In this document: one piece after another, positions 22,060-30,160 of the stretch
How positions within the stretch are numbered: position 1 is the first letter of the stretch
Layout of the letters: every line of letters begins with the position of its first letter
Source: Pseudarthrobacter sulfonivorans
GTDB taxonomy: Bacteria; Actinomycetota; Actinomycetes; Actinomycetales; Micrococcaceae
NCBI RefSeq assembly: GCF_014712225.1
Contig: NZ_JACXBW010000003.1
Location: forward strand, 248,001-312,000
Length of the DNA stretch: 64,000 bases
Direction: 5' to 3'
Position numbers and translations under genes: made by a program
Notes under the pieces: generated by a model
Told to the model about the DNA's origin: nothing
The model's database searches: none
What the model saw: the letters and a program-made list of their open reading frames with translations, nothing else

Positions 22060-23061
22060 TTGCCCGACCGTGACGCCGCCGCATGGCTCTGGCTCCGGCA
22101 GCGCCTCGCCGCCCTCCGCCCCGCTGCGCGCCCGGGCGTGCCCCCGGACGCGTCCGCCGTCGTGGTCCGTACCGCCGTGGTGACCGATTCCGCGTCCGCG
22201 CTGCCGGCCGACTGGGTGCGGGCCTGCGCCTCCGACGGCCTGCTGACCGTGATCCCGATGCCCGTGATGGTGGGCGAGGAGATCTACGGCGAGGGCGAAG
22301 ACGACATCACCGAAACCATTGCGCTGGCCCTCGCCGGCGGAAAATCCGTCAAGACCTCGCGGCCGTCTCCTGGCCAGTTTGAGCAGGCCTTCCATGCCGC
22401 CGAACGTGGGGGATACGAGGCGATTGTCAGTATCCACATCTCCGGAGGCCTCTCCGGCACCGCGGACGCTGCCCGGCTTGCCGCGGGGCGCGTGAACATC
22501 CCAGTAGAGGTTGTGGACTCCGGCACGGTGGGCATGGCGCTGGGGATGGGCGTCCAGAGTGCCGTGGCCGCCGCGGCCGCCGGCCTGGAGGCAGCCGCGG
22601 TCAGCACCGCCGCGACGGACCAGCTGGCACGGACCAAGGTCTACTTCTACGTTCCCAGCCTGGAGCAGCTGCGCCGGGGCGGACGGATCGGCGCCGCCGC
22701 CTCGCTGCTGGGGACGATGTTCGCCATCAAACCCCTCCTGGCGGTCGACGGCGGCAAGATCGTTCCGCTGGAAAAGGTCAGGTCAGCAGCCAAAGCCATA
22801 GCCCGGCTCGAGGAGATTGCCGCAGAGGACGCCGCGTCCCGTCCGGATGGCCTGGCGCGGCTGGCGGTCCACCATTTCGGGAATCCGGCGGAAGCCGAGG
22901 GGCTGGCGGCCAGGTTGGCCGCTGCACTGCCCGAGTGTCCGCCGGCCCAGATCAGTTCACTGCCCGCCGTCCTGGCCGCCCACGCCGGCCTGGGTGTACT
23001 GGCCGTCATCGTAGGGGAAAGTGCCCCGCCTCCCGTGGAGCCCGAGATGCTTTCCACATAG
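22060..23061 (+). CDS. DegV family fatty-acid-binding protein
   Basis: Member of the DegV/FakB family, which holds a fatty acid, in many species for a fatty-acid kinase (FakA). Family blocks are AVVTDSASALPADW (near residue 40), KTSRPSPGQFEQAF, ISGGLSGTADAARLA (near 130), VVDSGTVGMALGMG and RRGGRIGAAASLLG (near 205), where the lipid-binding pocket forms. Length is 333 residues, with about 35 extra residues at the N-terminus compared with typical members. Start TTG with AGGAGG upstream. No FakA gene is in the window. Confidence 0.9.
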   Translation: MPDRDAAAWLWLRQRLAALRPAARPGVPPDASAVVVRTAVVTDSASALPADWVRACASDGLLTVIPMPVMVGEEIYGEGEDDITETIALALAGGKSVKTSRPSPGQFEQAFHAAERGGYEAIVSIHISGGLSGTADAARLAAGRVNIPVEVVDSGTVGMALGMGVQSAVAAAAAGLEAAAVSTAATDQLARTKVYFYVPSLEQLRRGGRIGAAASLLGTMFAIKPLLAVDGGKIVPLEKVRSAAKAIARLEEIAAEDAASRPDGLARLAVHHFGNPAEAEGLAARLAAALPECPPAQISSLPAVLAAHAGLGVLAVIVGESAPPPVEPEMLST

Positions 23062-23110
23062 GGCAGGCCCGGGCTGTCACCTCCGGCGATGAATCCCTAG
23101 CGTTGGGTGC

Positions 23111-24007
23111 ATGTCACGCCGGGACGCTGGAGCACGCCAGTCGGCGCGGCATGCCCGCGAGCGGCTGCAGTCCACGCTGGGGGACGGTGCGGGGCTGCTG
23201 ACCGACGGCGACGGAAGAGTCTTCGAATACACAGGCGGCGCTCACGGGAGTGCGGACGCCCTTCCCGAATCGGTTGTCCAGGACGCACCCGGCACCGGCG
23301 CGATGGGTCCTGCACTCAGGTGGCGGGTGGGCCTTCCTGTGGCCCTGCTCATTGCCGCCCTCGCCGTGCTGGGCGGCGCCTGGTTTTGGGTACAGGTTGC
23401 TGCCGGGCAACCCCAAGTGGTCCCGCTCAGCGAGGTGTCGCCCCAACCGAACGGACCTGCTGGTGATGCCGAGACCCCGGGGCAGGGGACAGACCGTGCC
23501 GAGCCGTCTGGAGTGCCCGCGGAGACTCCTCAGACCGGTACGGTTGTCATCCATGTGGCCGGGGCCGTGGCCGTGCCCGGAGTGGTGAAGTTGCCCGCCG
23601 GCAGCCGGGTGCACCAGGCGATCTCTGAGGCAGGCGGCGCCATGCCTTCAGCAGACCTCAACCGGCTCAATCTTGCCGCTGTGCTGGCCGACGGACAGAA
23701 ACTCTATGTGCCACTGCCCGGGGAAAGCACCCCCGCAGAACTGCCTGGCAGCGCCGCGGCAGGGCAGGATCCCGGCACAGGCACAGGCACCGGCACCGGT
23801 ACCGCGTCAGGTGCAGGAAAGGTCAACCTCAATACCGCCAGTGTGGAAGACCTGGACGCCCTGCCGAAAGTAGGCCCCGTGCTGGCGCAACGGATCGTGG
23901 ACTGGCGCAAGGAGCACGGTCCGTTCAAGTCCGTCGAGGAGCTCGACGCCGTGGACGGTGTGGGGCCAAAGATGCTGGAAACGCTTCTCCCGCTGGTGGG
24001 TGTCTGA
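23111..24007 (+). CDS. comEA: ComEA-like DNA-binding protein (SLBB plus helix-hairpin-helix)
   Basis: Membrane-anchored DNA receptor of natural transformation. It has a cytoplasmic N-terminus, one membrane segment (residues about 75-97, GLPVALLIAALAVLGGAWFW), a Pro-rich linker, an SLBB domain (VVIHVAGAVAVPGVVKLPAGSR), a Gly-Thr repeat linker encoded by tandem hexamers near 23776-23805, and a C-terminal pair of helix-hairpin-helix motifs (VNLNTASVEDLDALPKVGPV). Length is 298 residues. comEC begins one base after its stop, so the two form a DNA-uptake unit. The start, 50 bases after degV, lacks an obvious strong ribosome-binding site. Confidence 0.9.
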   Translation: MSRRDAGARQSARHARERLQSTLGDGAGLLTDGDGRVFEYTGGAHGSADALPESVVQDAPGTGAMGPALRWRVGLPVALLIAALAVLGGAWFWVQVAAGQPQVVPLSEVSPQPNGPAGDAETPGQGTDRAEPSGVPAETPQTGTVVIHVAGAVAVPGVVKLPAGSRVHQAISEAGGAMPSADLNRLNLAAVLADGQKLYVPLPGESTPAELPGSAAAGQDPGTGTGTGTGTASGAGKVNLNTASVEDLDALPKVGPVLAQRIVDWRKEHGPFKSVEELDAVDGVGPKMLETLLPLVGV

Positions 24008-24008
24008 G

Positions 24009-26027
24009 ATGGCCCAACGAAGCCCGTGGAGCCGCTTTGTTGACTCGGCGGTGCAGGGGCCCGCAGTGCAGGTGCCTGCAGTGCCATCGAGGCAATCGAC
24101 GGCAGCTTCAAAGCGACTGTCGCCGGACGCCGCAACTCTTCGCCCGGCGGTCCGCCGGAAGAGCGCCATGCTGGCCGGCCATGTCAGGAAGAAGCTGCGT
24201 GGCCCGGAGCAGGAGACTGCGCCGGCCGAAAAGCCCCGCCGGCGCACAGACGTCAGGCTGGGACTTCCGGCGCTGCTTGTCTGGGGCGCCGCAGTGGCCG
24301 GGACGTGGCTGACCCCTGCCGTGCTGGCGTTCCTGTGCAGCGGATTGCTGGTCGTGGCAGTCCTCCTGCTGGCCCGGGTGGCGCGCGGCAGGAAGGTCCG
24401 TGCGGGTCGCAGGAGCTTCCTGACCACCACGGCCGTGGCTCTGGTTCTGGCCGCAACCGCAGCGGCCCATTCGGCCGTGTCTTCCTCGCAGCGCCACGAT
24501 GGACCACTCGCGGAAGCTGCGGCATCGGGGAAATCGGTGGTCGCCATCCTCGAAATTACCGGTCCCGCGCGCGCCCTCACGCTCCCGGGACGGGCAGGGA
24601 CGCCCGAACGGTGGTCGGTGGATGCCCGGACGGAACAAGTCACGGTCAGCGGCAAGGTCATCCGCACCCGGGCTGAGTTCGTGGTGATGGGCGGCCGCGG
24701 CTGGGACAACGTGGTCCCGGGGCAACTGGTCCGGACCGCCGGCAAGCTGCGGCCGCCTGAGCCGGGCCAACAGGAAACCGCCATTCTGGCAGCGTCGACG
24801 GCACCAGGCGCGGCTGCTGCGGATGGCAGTGGGGCCGGCGCCGCCCCGGCCTGGGAGGTGGTGGCAAAGGAGCTCAGGGAAAGGTACGTGGCCGCAGCCT
24901 CGTTCCTGCCGGCCGATCCCCGTGGGCTCCTGCCGGGCATGGTCACCGGCGACACCTCCGCGCTGGACGAAGGGCTCAACGCAGCGATGAAGACCGTCGG
25001 CATGACCCACTTAACGGCCGTGAGCGGGGCCAACTGCAGCCTGGTCCTGGGCGCGCTCCTGATGGCGGCGCGCAGCCTGAGGCTCCCCAGGATCCCTGCG
25101 GCGTGCCTCGCGCTGACCGGCCTGGGAATGTTTGTGGTGCTCGTTGGCCCTGACGCCAGCATCCTGCGCGCAGCGTTGATGGGTTCCATCGCCATTGCCT
25201 CGCTGGCCGGCGGCCGCATGGGCCGGGGACTCAGCTTCCTCTGCCTTGCTGTGATGGGGCTGGTGTTGATCGACCCGGGCCTTGCGACGAGCTTCGGCTT
25301 TCTGCTCTCGGTGCTGGCGACGCTGGGGATCATTGTCCTCGGTTCGCGAATAATGGACTGGACCCCTGCGATCGTTCCCCGTTGGGCAGCGGCTGCCCTG
25401 GCCGTGCCGCTCTCGGCGCAGCTGCTGTGCGGCCCCGTCATTGTGCTGCTCCAGCCGCAATTTTCGACCTACTCCTTGCTGGCCAACTTGGTATCCGCAC
25501 CCTTGGTGGCACCGGTCACGCTGCTGGGAACGGCTGCTGTGCCATTGGTGGCCTGGGTGCCCTGGCTCGCGACCGCCCTGATCGCCGTCGCCGGAACGTT
25601 CAGTGCAGGCGTAGCGGGTACAGCCCGGACCGCTGCGGGACTGCCGGGGGCTTCCTTACCCTGGCCGGAAGGCGCGGTCGGCCTTTTGACGATGCTGCTG
25701 CTGTCCGCGCTGACCTTTGCCGGTGTATGGGCGGCCGTCCGGCCGCGTCAAATACTGCGGCTCGTCCTGGGGCTGCACGCCCGGACAGTTTCCCAGTTGG
25801 ACGCCGCAGACAGCCGCCTGCGAGCCTGGACAAAGCCGTCCTTTCGTCGCCTTCGTTCCCCGCGCAGCCCGCGGGGATACCACGGCCGCGGCTTGGAGGC
25901 AGGGGGCCGCCGTAACAGGCTTAGATACTGCACCGGAATTTCCGGGAGGAATCCACCATGGCCGCAGCCGCAACCACACGAACCAGGACAACGCCGGCGA
26001 CGATTGTTGCCTCCTGGCGGGACGTGA
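24009..26027 (+). CDS. comEC: ComEC/Rec2 DNA-uptake channel, without metallo-beta-lactamase domain
   Basis: Polytopic membrane protein that carries single-stranded DNA across the membrane in transformation. An N-terminal region with membrane segments and an OB-like part is followed by the competence domain (GLLPGMVTGDTSALDEGLN, MTHLTAVSGANCSLV near residues 320-345) with about eight further helices. The usual C-terminal metallo-beta-lactamase domain is absent. The protein ends in an Arg/Pro-rich tail of about 70 residues that reads through the start of a broken holA copy. ATG 24009 is one base after the comEA stop. Its last 450 bases form repeat copy 1 of the comEC/holA duplication. Length is 672 residues. 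Confidence 0.85.
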   Translation: MAQRSPWSRFVDSAVQGPAVQVPAVPSRQSTAASKRLSPDAATLRPAVRRKSAMLAGHVRKKLRGPEQETAPAEKPRRRTDVRLGLPALLVWGAAVAGTWLTPAVLAFLCSGLLVVAVLLLARVARGRKVRAGRRSFLTTTAVALVLAATAAAHSAVSSSQRHDGPLAEAAASGKSVVAILEITGPARALTLPGRAGTPERWSVDARTEQVTVSGKVIRTRAEFVVMGGRGWDNVVPGQLVRTAGKLRPPEPGQQETAILAASTAPGAAAADGSGAGAAPAWEVVAKELRERYVAAASFLPADPRGLLPGMVTGDTSALDEGLNAAMKTVGMTHLTAVSGANCSLVLGALLMAARSLRLPRIPAACLALTGLGMFVVLVGPDASILRAALMGSIAIASLAGGRMGRGLSFLCLAVMGLVLIDPGLATSFGFLLSVLATLGIIVLGSRIMDWTPAIVPRWAAAALAVPLSAQLLCGPVIVLLQPQFSTYSLLANLVSAPLVAPVTLLGTAAVPLVAWVPWLATALIAVAGTFSAGVAGTARTAAGLPGASLPWPEGAVGLLTMLLLSALTFAGVWAAVRPRQILRLVLGLHARTVSQLDAADSRLRAWTKPSFRRLRSPRSPRGYHGRGLEAGGRRNRLRYCTGISGRNPPWPQPQPHEPGQRRRRLLPPGGT

Positions 26028-26077
26028 CCCCCGCCGGAGTCGTTTTGGTGGGCTGACCCGAAGGAGTACCTCGGCAT
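25577..26077 (+). repeat. Direct repeat copy 1: comEC 3' end plus holA 5' end
   Basis: This 501-base segment is repeated at 27563-27986. It spans the last part of comEC, the comEC/holA junction and the first 40 codons of holA. The copies diverge by scattered substitutions, and copy 2 lacks about 75 bases (matching roughly 25659-25733). Here the comEC side is open and the holA side is broken. Similarity ends at TCGGCAT. Confidence 0.9.
25958..26077 (+). pseudogene. holA 5' fragment (broken copy)
   Basis: The first 14 codons match intact holA at 27871 (ATGGCCGCAGCCGCAACC and onward), with the same GGGAGGAATCCACC leader. The frame stays similar for 32 codons and then meets TGA at 26054-26056, where intact holA has GGA. 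Similarity stops at 26077 and the rest of the gene is missing. It is the right-hand end of repeat copy 1. Confidence 0.88.
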
Positions 26078-26128
26078 GTGGGCAAATGGACCGGGCCCGG
26101 GCAGCAGCCGTAACCTTTCAGGCCGCGG

Positions 26129-27139
26129 CTATCGCTTGGTTGAGGCAAGGGCGAGGAGCACTTCCGTCACAACCTCTGCGCGCGTCATTAGACCAACATA
26201 AGTCCCGGCGTCCGTGATGGCGAGATATTCTTCGTTAGACCGAAGCGCCTTTCTGAACCACTCGGCGTCGGGATCCGTGCGGTCAACATATCCTTTGCGA
26301 AGAACCGGATTCAGAAGGTCTTTGAGCCGGCTGAGACTGATCTCCCGATGAGAGTCGTTTTCACCCGCCGCAAGAGCATCAGCGAGCATCTGCTCTTCAA
26401 GAAACGGGTTCAGAAAGCCGGCAACGCCAGGGTAGACAATGTATCGTTTGTTGCTGACTCTGGGGCTTTGGGTGATGTCCGTGCCGAGGGCGTGCATCTG
26501 CCGGGCGGCCGCAGAGAGCCCCATGGCCGTGTCGTGTGCGGCCCCGAAGTCGGCATTGGCACCGAGAAGGCGGTCCCGGATCTCATTCGGGTGGGCCCAC
26601 CCGACGAACTGATCAGGCCTATTCTGGCGCGTCGCGGTGAATACAATCACTTGTGGTTGGCCTAGCCGCACCGCGCCGACACACAGGATCAGCAGCCGTG
26701 ACTCCCACCATGCGTGGCCGTCCTGCAAACTGACTACGACGATCTTGGACGTGCCTGCGCGCCGCAACCCTTCGATGATCCGCTGACTACCGGAGTCTGC
26801 GATAACGGTGTTCGGCGCAACATTTGGTGGGGCCAAGACAAGTGTCTGCGCTCCCGCGGCGTCGGTCAGCGCCACCTTGACTTGACCGATTTCGACAGAG
26901 CCACCGGCGGCGCCGATGCCCTCCAGCAAAAGCAGGACGATTGGGAGCAAAGTGAGAGCGAAGATGCCGAGCAACACCCATCCGGCTTCAACTTTGTCGA
27001 AATGCAACAACTCGCGGAGTAAACCCCAAGCGGCCAATAAGATGACCAAGACGAGCACGGCGATAAGCATGGTGCGGGCCGGCTCATAGGGCCAAAAACG
27101 TCTAGATGCGAGGCGACCTTCCTTCTTCCCGGTGGGCAC
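26129..27139 (-). CDS. Unrecognised two-helix membrane protein with Rossmann-like domain and CBS-like tail
   Basis: I do not recognise a named family. Two membrane helices lie at residues 24-41 and 53-73. A soluble part follows with a beta-alpha-beta-like stretch (SKIVVVSLQDGHAWWESRLL, 131-150; PQVIVFTATRQ, 162-172), WAHPNEIRDRLL (181-192), and a C-terminal CBS-like piece (EYLAITDAGTYVGLMTRAEV, 304-323). The soluble part is probably cytoplasmic. GTG 27139 has GGGAGG six bases upstream; GTG 27142 is an alternative. Two 60-base lines counted by hand are 55 and 57 percent GC, lower than the neighbours. It is the only clear gene between the comEC/holA repeats, so probably acquired. Confidence 0.75.
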   Translation of the reverse strand: MPTGKKEGRLASRRFWPYEPARTMLIAVLVLVILLAAWGLLRELLHFDKVEAGWVLLGIFALTLLPIVLLLLEGIGAAGGSVEIGQVKVALTDAAGAQTLVLAPPNVAPNTVIADSGSQRIIEGLRRAGTSKIVVVSLQDGHAWWESRLLILCVGAVRLGQPQVIVFTATRQNRPDQFVGWAHPNEIRDRLLGANADFGAAHDTAMGLSAAARQMHALGTDITQSPRVSNKRYIVYPGVAGFLNPFLEEQMLADALAAGENDSHREISLSRLKDLLNPVLRKGYVDRTDPDAEWFRKALRSNEEYLAITDAGTYVGLMTRAEVVTEVLLALASTKR

Positions 27140-27142
27140 CAC

Positions 27143-27562
27143 AAACCTCCCTTTGCGCCGATGACATGTATATGCACGCTATGACTGCGGCGTTACCGTC
27201 GCGTTACGGCAGCATCGCGCATGAGCCCGTGAACGGACCGGGCGGATCCGGACCCGCTATCTCTGCCCGCGGCTGCGGTTCCCCAGCCCGGCCGGCGGGG
27301 CGTCCCTATGCATTCGGTGAAGGGACTTGGGGAGCTCTTTCTTGATCGAGCGTTCCGTTCTTGAGCATGGCGGGGTTGACGTCGCAGTGGCGCCAGGGTC
27401 TTTGCGGCTGTGGTTGCGGGAGGCAGTTCGCTTGCCGACACGGAGGCCGCAATAAGCGTCGAATCCTCGATCCATATCGGCGCACCTTCGGACCACCATA
27501 TGGCCGCAGCCGCGACACCCGATGTCGGCACCCACATTCCGAAGAGACCTGGACCCATTGGT
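27143..27562. other. Interval between the inserted gene and repeat copy 2, no clear gene
   Basis: About 420 bases with no convincing gene. The left part holds the upstream region of the leftward membrane-protein gene. Around 27306-27535, leftward frames read as broken protein: one frame has CRGCGHMVVRRC and CGLRVGKRTASRNH, another ends CDVNPAMLKNGTLDQERAP. That could be the remnant of a zinc-ribbon protein gene with a frameshift, but I cannot name it. Confidence 0.4.
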
Positions 27563-27937
27563 CCTGATCGCCGCCGCGGCAACGTTCAGTGCAGGCGTAG
27601 CCGATACCGCCCGGACCGCTGCGGGACTGCCGGGGCTTCGTTACGCCGTCCGGCCACGTCAAATACCGTGGTTCGTGTTGGGCCTCACGCTGCCTAGACC
27701 GCGGCCCTGCTGGAATCCGCAGACAGCCGGCTGCGTGGCTTGAGAAAGCCTTCCCTTGGTCGCCTTCGTTCCCCGTGCACCCCGCCGGGATACGACGGCC
27801 GCGGCTTGGAGGCAGGGGCCCGCCGTGGCAGGCTTAGACACTGCACCAGAATTTCCGGGAGGAATCCACCATGGCCGCAGCCGCAACCACACGAACCAGG
27901 ACAACGCCGTCGAATCTTGCCTCCTGGCGGGACGTAA
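27563..27937 (+). pseudogene. comEC 3' fragment (broken copy)
   Basis: Matches the end of comEC but lacks its upstream part. The deletion removes about 25 codons, and TAG at 27695-27697 stands where intact comEC has CGG. Downstream of that stop the frame again matches the ComEC tail (KPSLGRLRSP, then RNPPWPQPQPHEPGQ) and stops at the same relative place, about 67 bases inside holA. That shared stop suggests the long ComEC tail is older than the duplication. Confidence 0.85.
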
Positions 27938-27986
27938 GCCCCGCGGGAGTCGTCTTGGTGGGCGGACCCGAAGAATACCTCGGCAT
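27563..27986 (+). repeat. Direct repeat copy 2: comEC 3' end plus holA 5' end
   Basis: Second copy of the comEC/holA junction (424 bases). The left part is a decayed comEC 3' end, with an internal deletion of about 75 bases and other changes. The right part is the upstream region and start of the intact holA. The copy begins at CCTGATCGCC and resembles 25577 onward throughout. Confidence 0.9.
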
Positions 27987-28887
27987 CCGCGCCATGGACC
28001 ACATCCGCGCACAGGTGAGGGCGGCGTTTCCCGACGTCGAGGTCAGCCGCCTGGCGGCCGGCAGCTACGAGCCGGGCACCCTCGCCATGAATGTCAGCCC
28101 CTCCCTCTTCGGTGAACACAAACTCATCGAAGTCGAGGGCGTTGAAAGCATGAACGACGCCTTCCTCGCCGACGCCCTGGCATACCTGTCCCGTCCTGAA
28201 CCGGACGCTGTCCTTGTCCTGCGGCACGCCGGGGGAGTCCGCGGCAAGAAGCTCCTTGACGCAGTCAAGGCTGGAGGCTGGCCGGTGGTGGACTGCCAGC
28301 CCCTGAAGAAGGACGCCGACAAGTCAGCATTCGTGGCCGCGGAATTCCGCGCCGCCGGACGGAAGATCACCTCCGACGGGGTGCAGACTCTGGTCAACGC
28401 CGTCGGCGCCAACCTCTCCGAACTGGCGGCAGCCTGCAGCCAGCTGATCGCCGATGCCACGGGAGCCGTAACTCCCGAGCTGGTGGACCGCTACTACGGC
28501 GGCAGAATCGAGGCCACGGCGTTCAAGGTTGCCGACGCCGCCATGGCCGGCAACGGACCGCTCGCCCTGTCAACACTCCGCCATGCACTGGCCACCGGCG
28601 CTGACCCTGTGCCGCTGGTTGCCGCACTGGCAGCCAAGCTGCGGACGTTAGCGAAAGTGGCCGGCGCCCAGGGATCGTCGGCACAGATAGCCAGGGAACT
28701 GGGCATGCAGCCCTGGCTGGTGGAGCAGGCCCAGCGGGATGTCCGCCACTGGACCCCGGACGGTCTGGTCCGCGCCATCCAGGCCACCGCCGAGGCCGAC
28801 GCGCAGGTGAAGGGTCTTTCGCGTGACCCGGTTTATGCCGTTGAACACGCGGTGACCGTCATCGCGACATCCGCCCGGCGCCACTGA
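27871..28887 (+). CDS. holA: DNA polymerase III delta subunit
   Basis: Clamp-loader subunit that opens the beta sliding clamp. Length is 338 residues. Blocks typical of HolA are VVLVGGPEEYLGIRAMDHIRAQV (near residue 30), LVLRHAGGVRGKKLLDAVK, VVDCQPLKKDADKSAFVAAEFR (near 140) and LAAACSQLIAD (near 190), with the C-terminal helical domain at the end. ATG 27871 has GGGAGG upstream. Normally it follows comEC directly; here about 1.9 kb with a second junction copy lies between. The start and upstream region belong to repeat copy 2, so its expression may differ from the ancestral arrangement. Confidence 0.93.
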   Translation: MAAAATTRTRTTPSNLASWRDVSPAGVVLVGGPEEYLGIRAMDHIRAQVRAAFPDVEVSRLAAGSYEPGTLAMNVSPSLFGEHKLIEVEGVESMNDAFLADALAYLSRPEPDAVLVLRHAGGVRGKKLLDAVKAGGWPVVDCQPLKKDADKSAFVAAEFRAAGRKITSDGVQTLVNAVGANLSELAAACSQLIADATGAVTPELVDRYYGGRIEATAFKVADAAMAGNGPLALSTLRHALATGADPVPLVAALAAKLRTLAKVAGAQGSSAQIARELGMQPWLVEQAQRDVRHWTPDGLVRAIQATAEADAQVKGLSRDPVYAVEHAVTVIATSARRH

Positions 28888-28948
28888 CGCAGGCCCAGGC
28901 ATGACGGGTTCGGCGTGATGTCCGGTTCCAGAGACAGGGCTTAAAGAG

Positions 28949-28981
28949 TTGTGGCCGGCACCCACCGGGTGCCGGCCACAA
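28949..28981. terminator. Bidirectional terminator between holA and rpsT
   Basis: A perfect 15-base stem, TTGTGGCCGGCACCC (28949-28963) with its complement at 28967-28981, encloses a 3-base loop. It lies between the convergent genes holA and rpsT and could serve both. Confidence 0.8.
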
Positions 28982-29007
28982 TCATCAGTTCAAGTGAACT
29001 GGAAACC

Positions 29008-29268
29008 TTACAGTGCGTTGACCTTCTTGGAGATCGCCGACTTGCGGTTCGCTGCGTTGTTCTTGTGCAGAACACCCTTGCTGACAGCCTTGTCCAGCTT
29101 GCGGCTGGCTGCAACCAGGGCAGCAGCAGCTGCATCCTTGTCAGTGGACTCAACGGCGGTGTTGACGGCGCGGATGGCCGTCTTCAGCTCAGACTTGACT
29201 GCGTTGTTGCGCAGGCGTGCCTTTTCGTTGGTGAGGATGCGCTTCTTCTGGGACTTGATATTAGCCAC
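29008..29268 (-). CDS. rpsT: Small ribosomal subunit protein bS20
   Basis: 16S rRNA-binding ribosomal protein of 86 residues, rich in Lys, Arg and Ala. The family start [25 protein letters not shown] is clear, as is the end [20 protein letters not shown] segment ([17 protein letters not shown]). GTG start with a GAGAG stretch upstream. It is convergent with holA and faces a strong shared terminator. Confidence 0.97.
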   Translation of the reverse strand: MANIKSQKKRILTNEKARLRNNAVKSELKTAIRAVNTAVESTDKDAAAAALVAASRKLDKAVSKGVLHKNNAANRKSAISKKVNAL

Positions 29269-29438
29269 GTGTGAACTCTCTTTTTAATGCGGAAATGGTC
29301 TAGAGGGCTTTCAGATTGGCCATTGACTGAGCGGCGTGGGGATACCTATGGCGGCCAACCATCAGTGGCCGTCGACCTGCACGGACACACAGCTATAAAG
29401 AATAGCAGACCCGCCGGAAGGCTGGCCATTCCGGCAGG

Positions 29439-29996
29439 TTACTTCCAGCCGTGTCGCCGGCGCAGTCCCGCGGCCACCTGATCGAAGGGCTTTCGCTCGA
29501 GCACGGCACCTTCGCGCCGAATGCTGTCCGGCGCGATCTGCAGGACCCGTCGCAGGTTCGCTTCGCTCGGCCGTCGCTGGCGGTCCCACGCGCCGGTCCC
29601 GATGTCCACGTAGTCGCCGGAGCCGTGGGCGTCCTGATCGTGGTCCCGGCTGGTGAGCATCAGGGCAAGCAGGTACCGGCCGTTCTTCCCGACGAGCAGG
29701 ACTGGACGGTCCTTCCCCCGCGTGTGGTCCTCCTCGTAGGGCACCCACGTCCAGACGATCTCGCCGGGATCGGCACTGCCGTCCGGCCGGGGAGCGTAGC
29801 GGATGGTCGAGACGCCCCTGAAGTCCCCCGGATACCCCGTGGGCGTCCCCGCCGGGGCCGGCCTGGACGGGGTCGCCTGGCGGCCGGTGTCCGGTGCGGG
29901 GTGGGCCGCCGGCCCGGCAGCGCCAGAGCGTAGTTTTTGCAGAACCTTAACGGAGGTCCGGACGGCGTTGGCCAGCGAGCGGAAGTTTATAGGCAT
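29439..29996 (-). CDS. PemK/MazF-like domain protein, no antitoxin beside it
   Basis: 185 residues. The first about 65 are a charged, Pro-rich region. The rest resembles the PemK/MazF fold of sequence-specific endoribonucleases: GEIVWTWVPYEEDHTRGKDRPVLLVGKNG has the family pattern (G-x-I-V-W, then K-x-RPVLV), with TSRDH in place of the usual TS. The last part (RRPSEANLRRVLQIAPDSI) fits the family helix. I chose Met 29996 (MPINFRSLANAVR); the frame is open further upstream to 30083. There is no small antitoxin gene in front of it, so a toxin role is doubtful. It lies between rpsT and lepA. Confidence 0.75.
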   Translation of the reverse strand: MPINFRSLANAVRTSVKVLQKLRSGAAGPAAHPAPDTGRQATPSRPAPAGTPTGYPGDFRGVSTIRYAPRPDGSADPGEIVWTWVPYEEDHTRGKDRPVLLVGKNGRYLLALMLTSRDHDQDAHGSGDYVDIGTGAWDRQRRPSEANLRRVLQIAPDSIRREGAVLERKPFDQVAAGLRRRHGWK

Positions 29997-30160
29997 GGGG
30001 AAACAATATCGCCGGCCGGCTGACCGGCAGTCTGCCGAACGATGCAGTGCGTGGCGTCCGGACGTGGGACACTGGAAGTTCAAAATATGCGGTCCGGCCC
30101 CAGGGTGCCTTTTGTGCGTCCTGGTGGCGGCCGCATGACTGCCAACAGTAAGGACCCTGC

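Noticed and set aside
26042..27562. Insertion sequence or prophage fragment between comEC and holA
   Set aside because: No transposase, integrase, terminal inverted repeats or short target duplication; the flanks are long copies of chromosomal genes instead.
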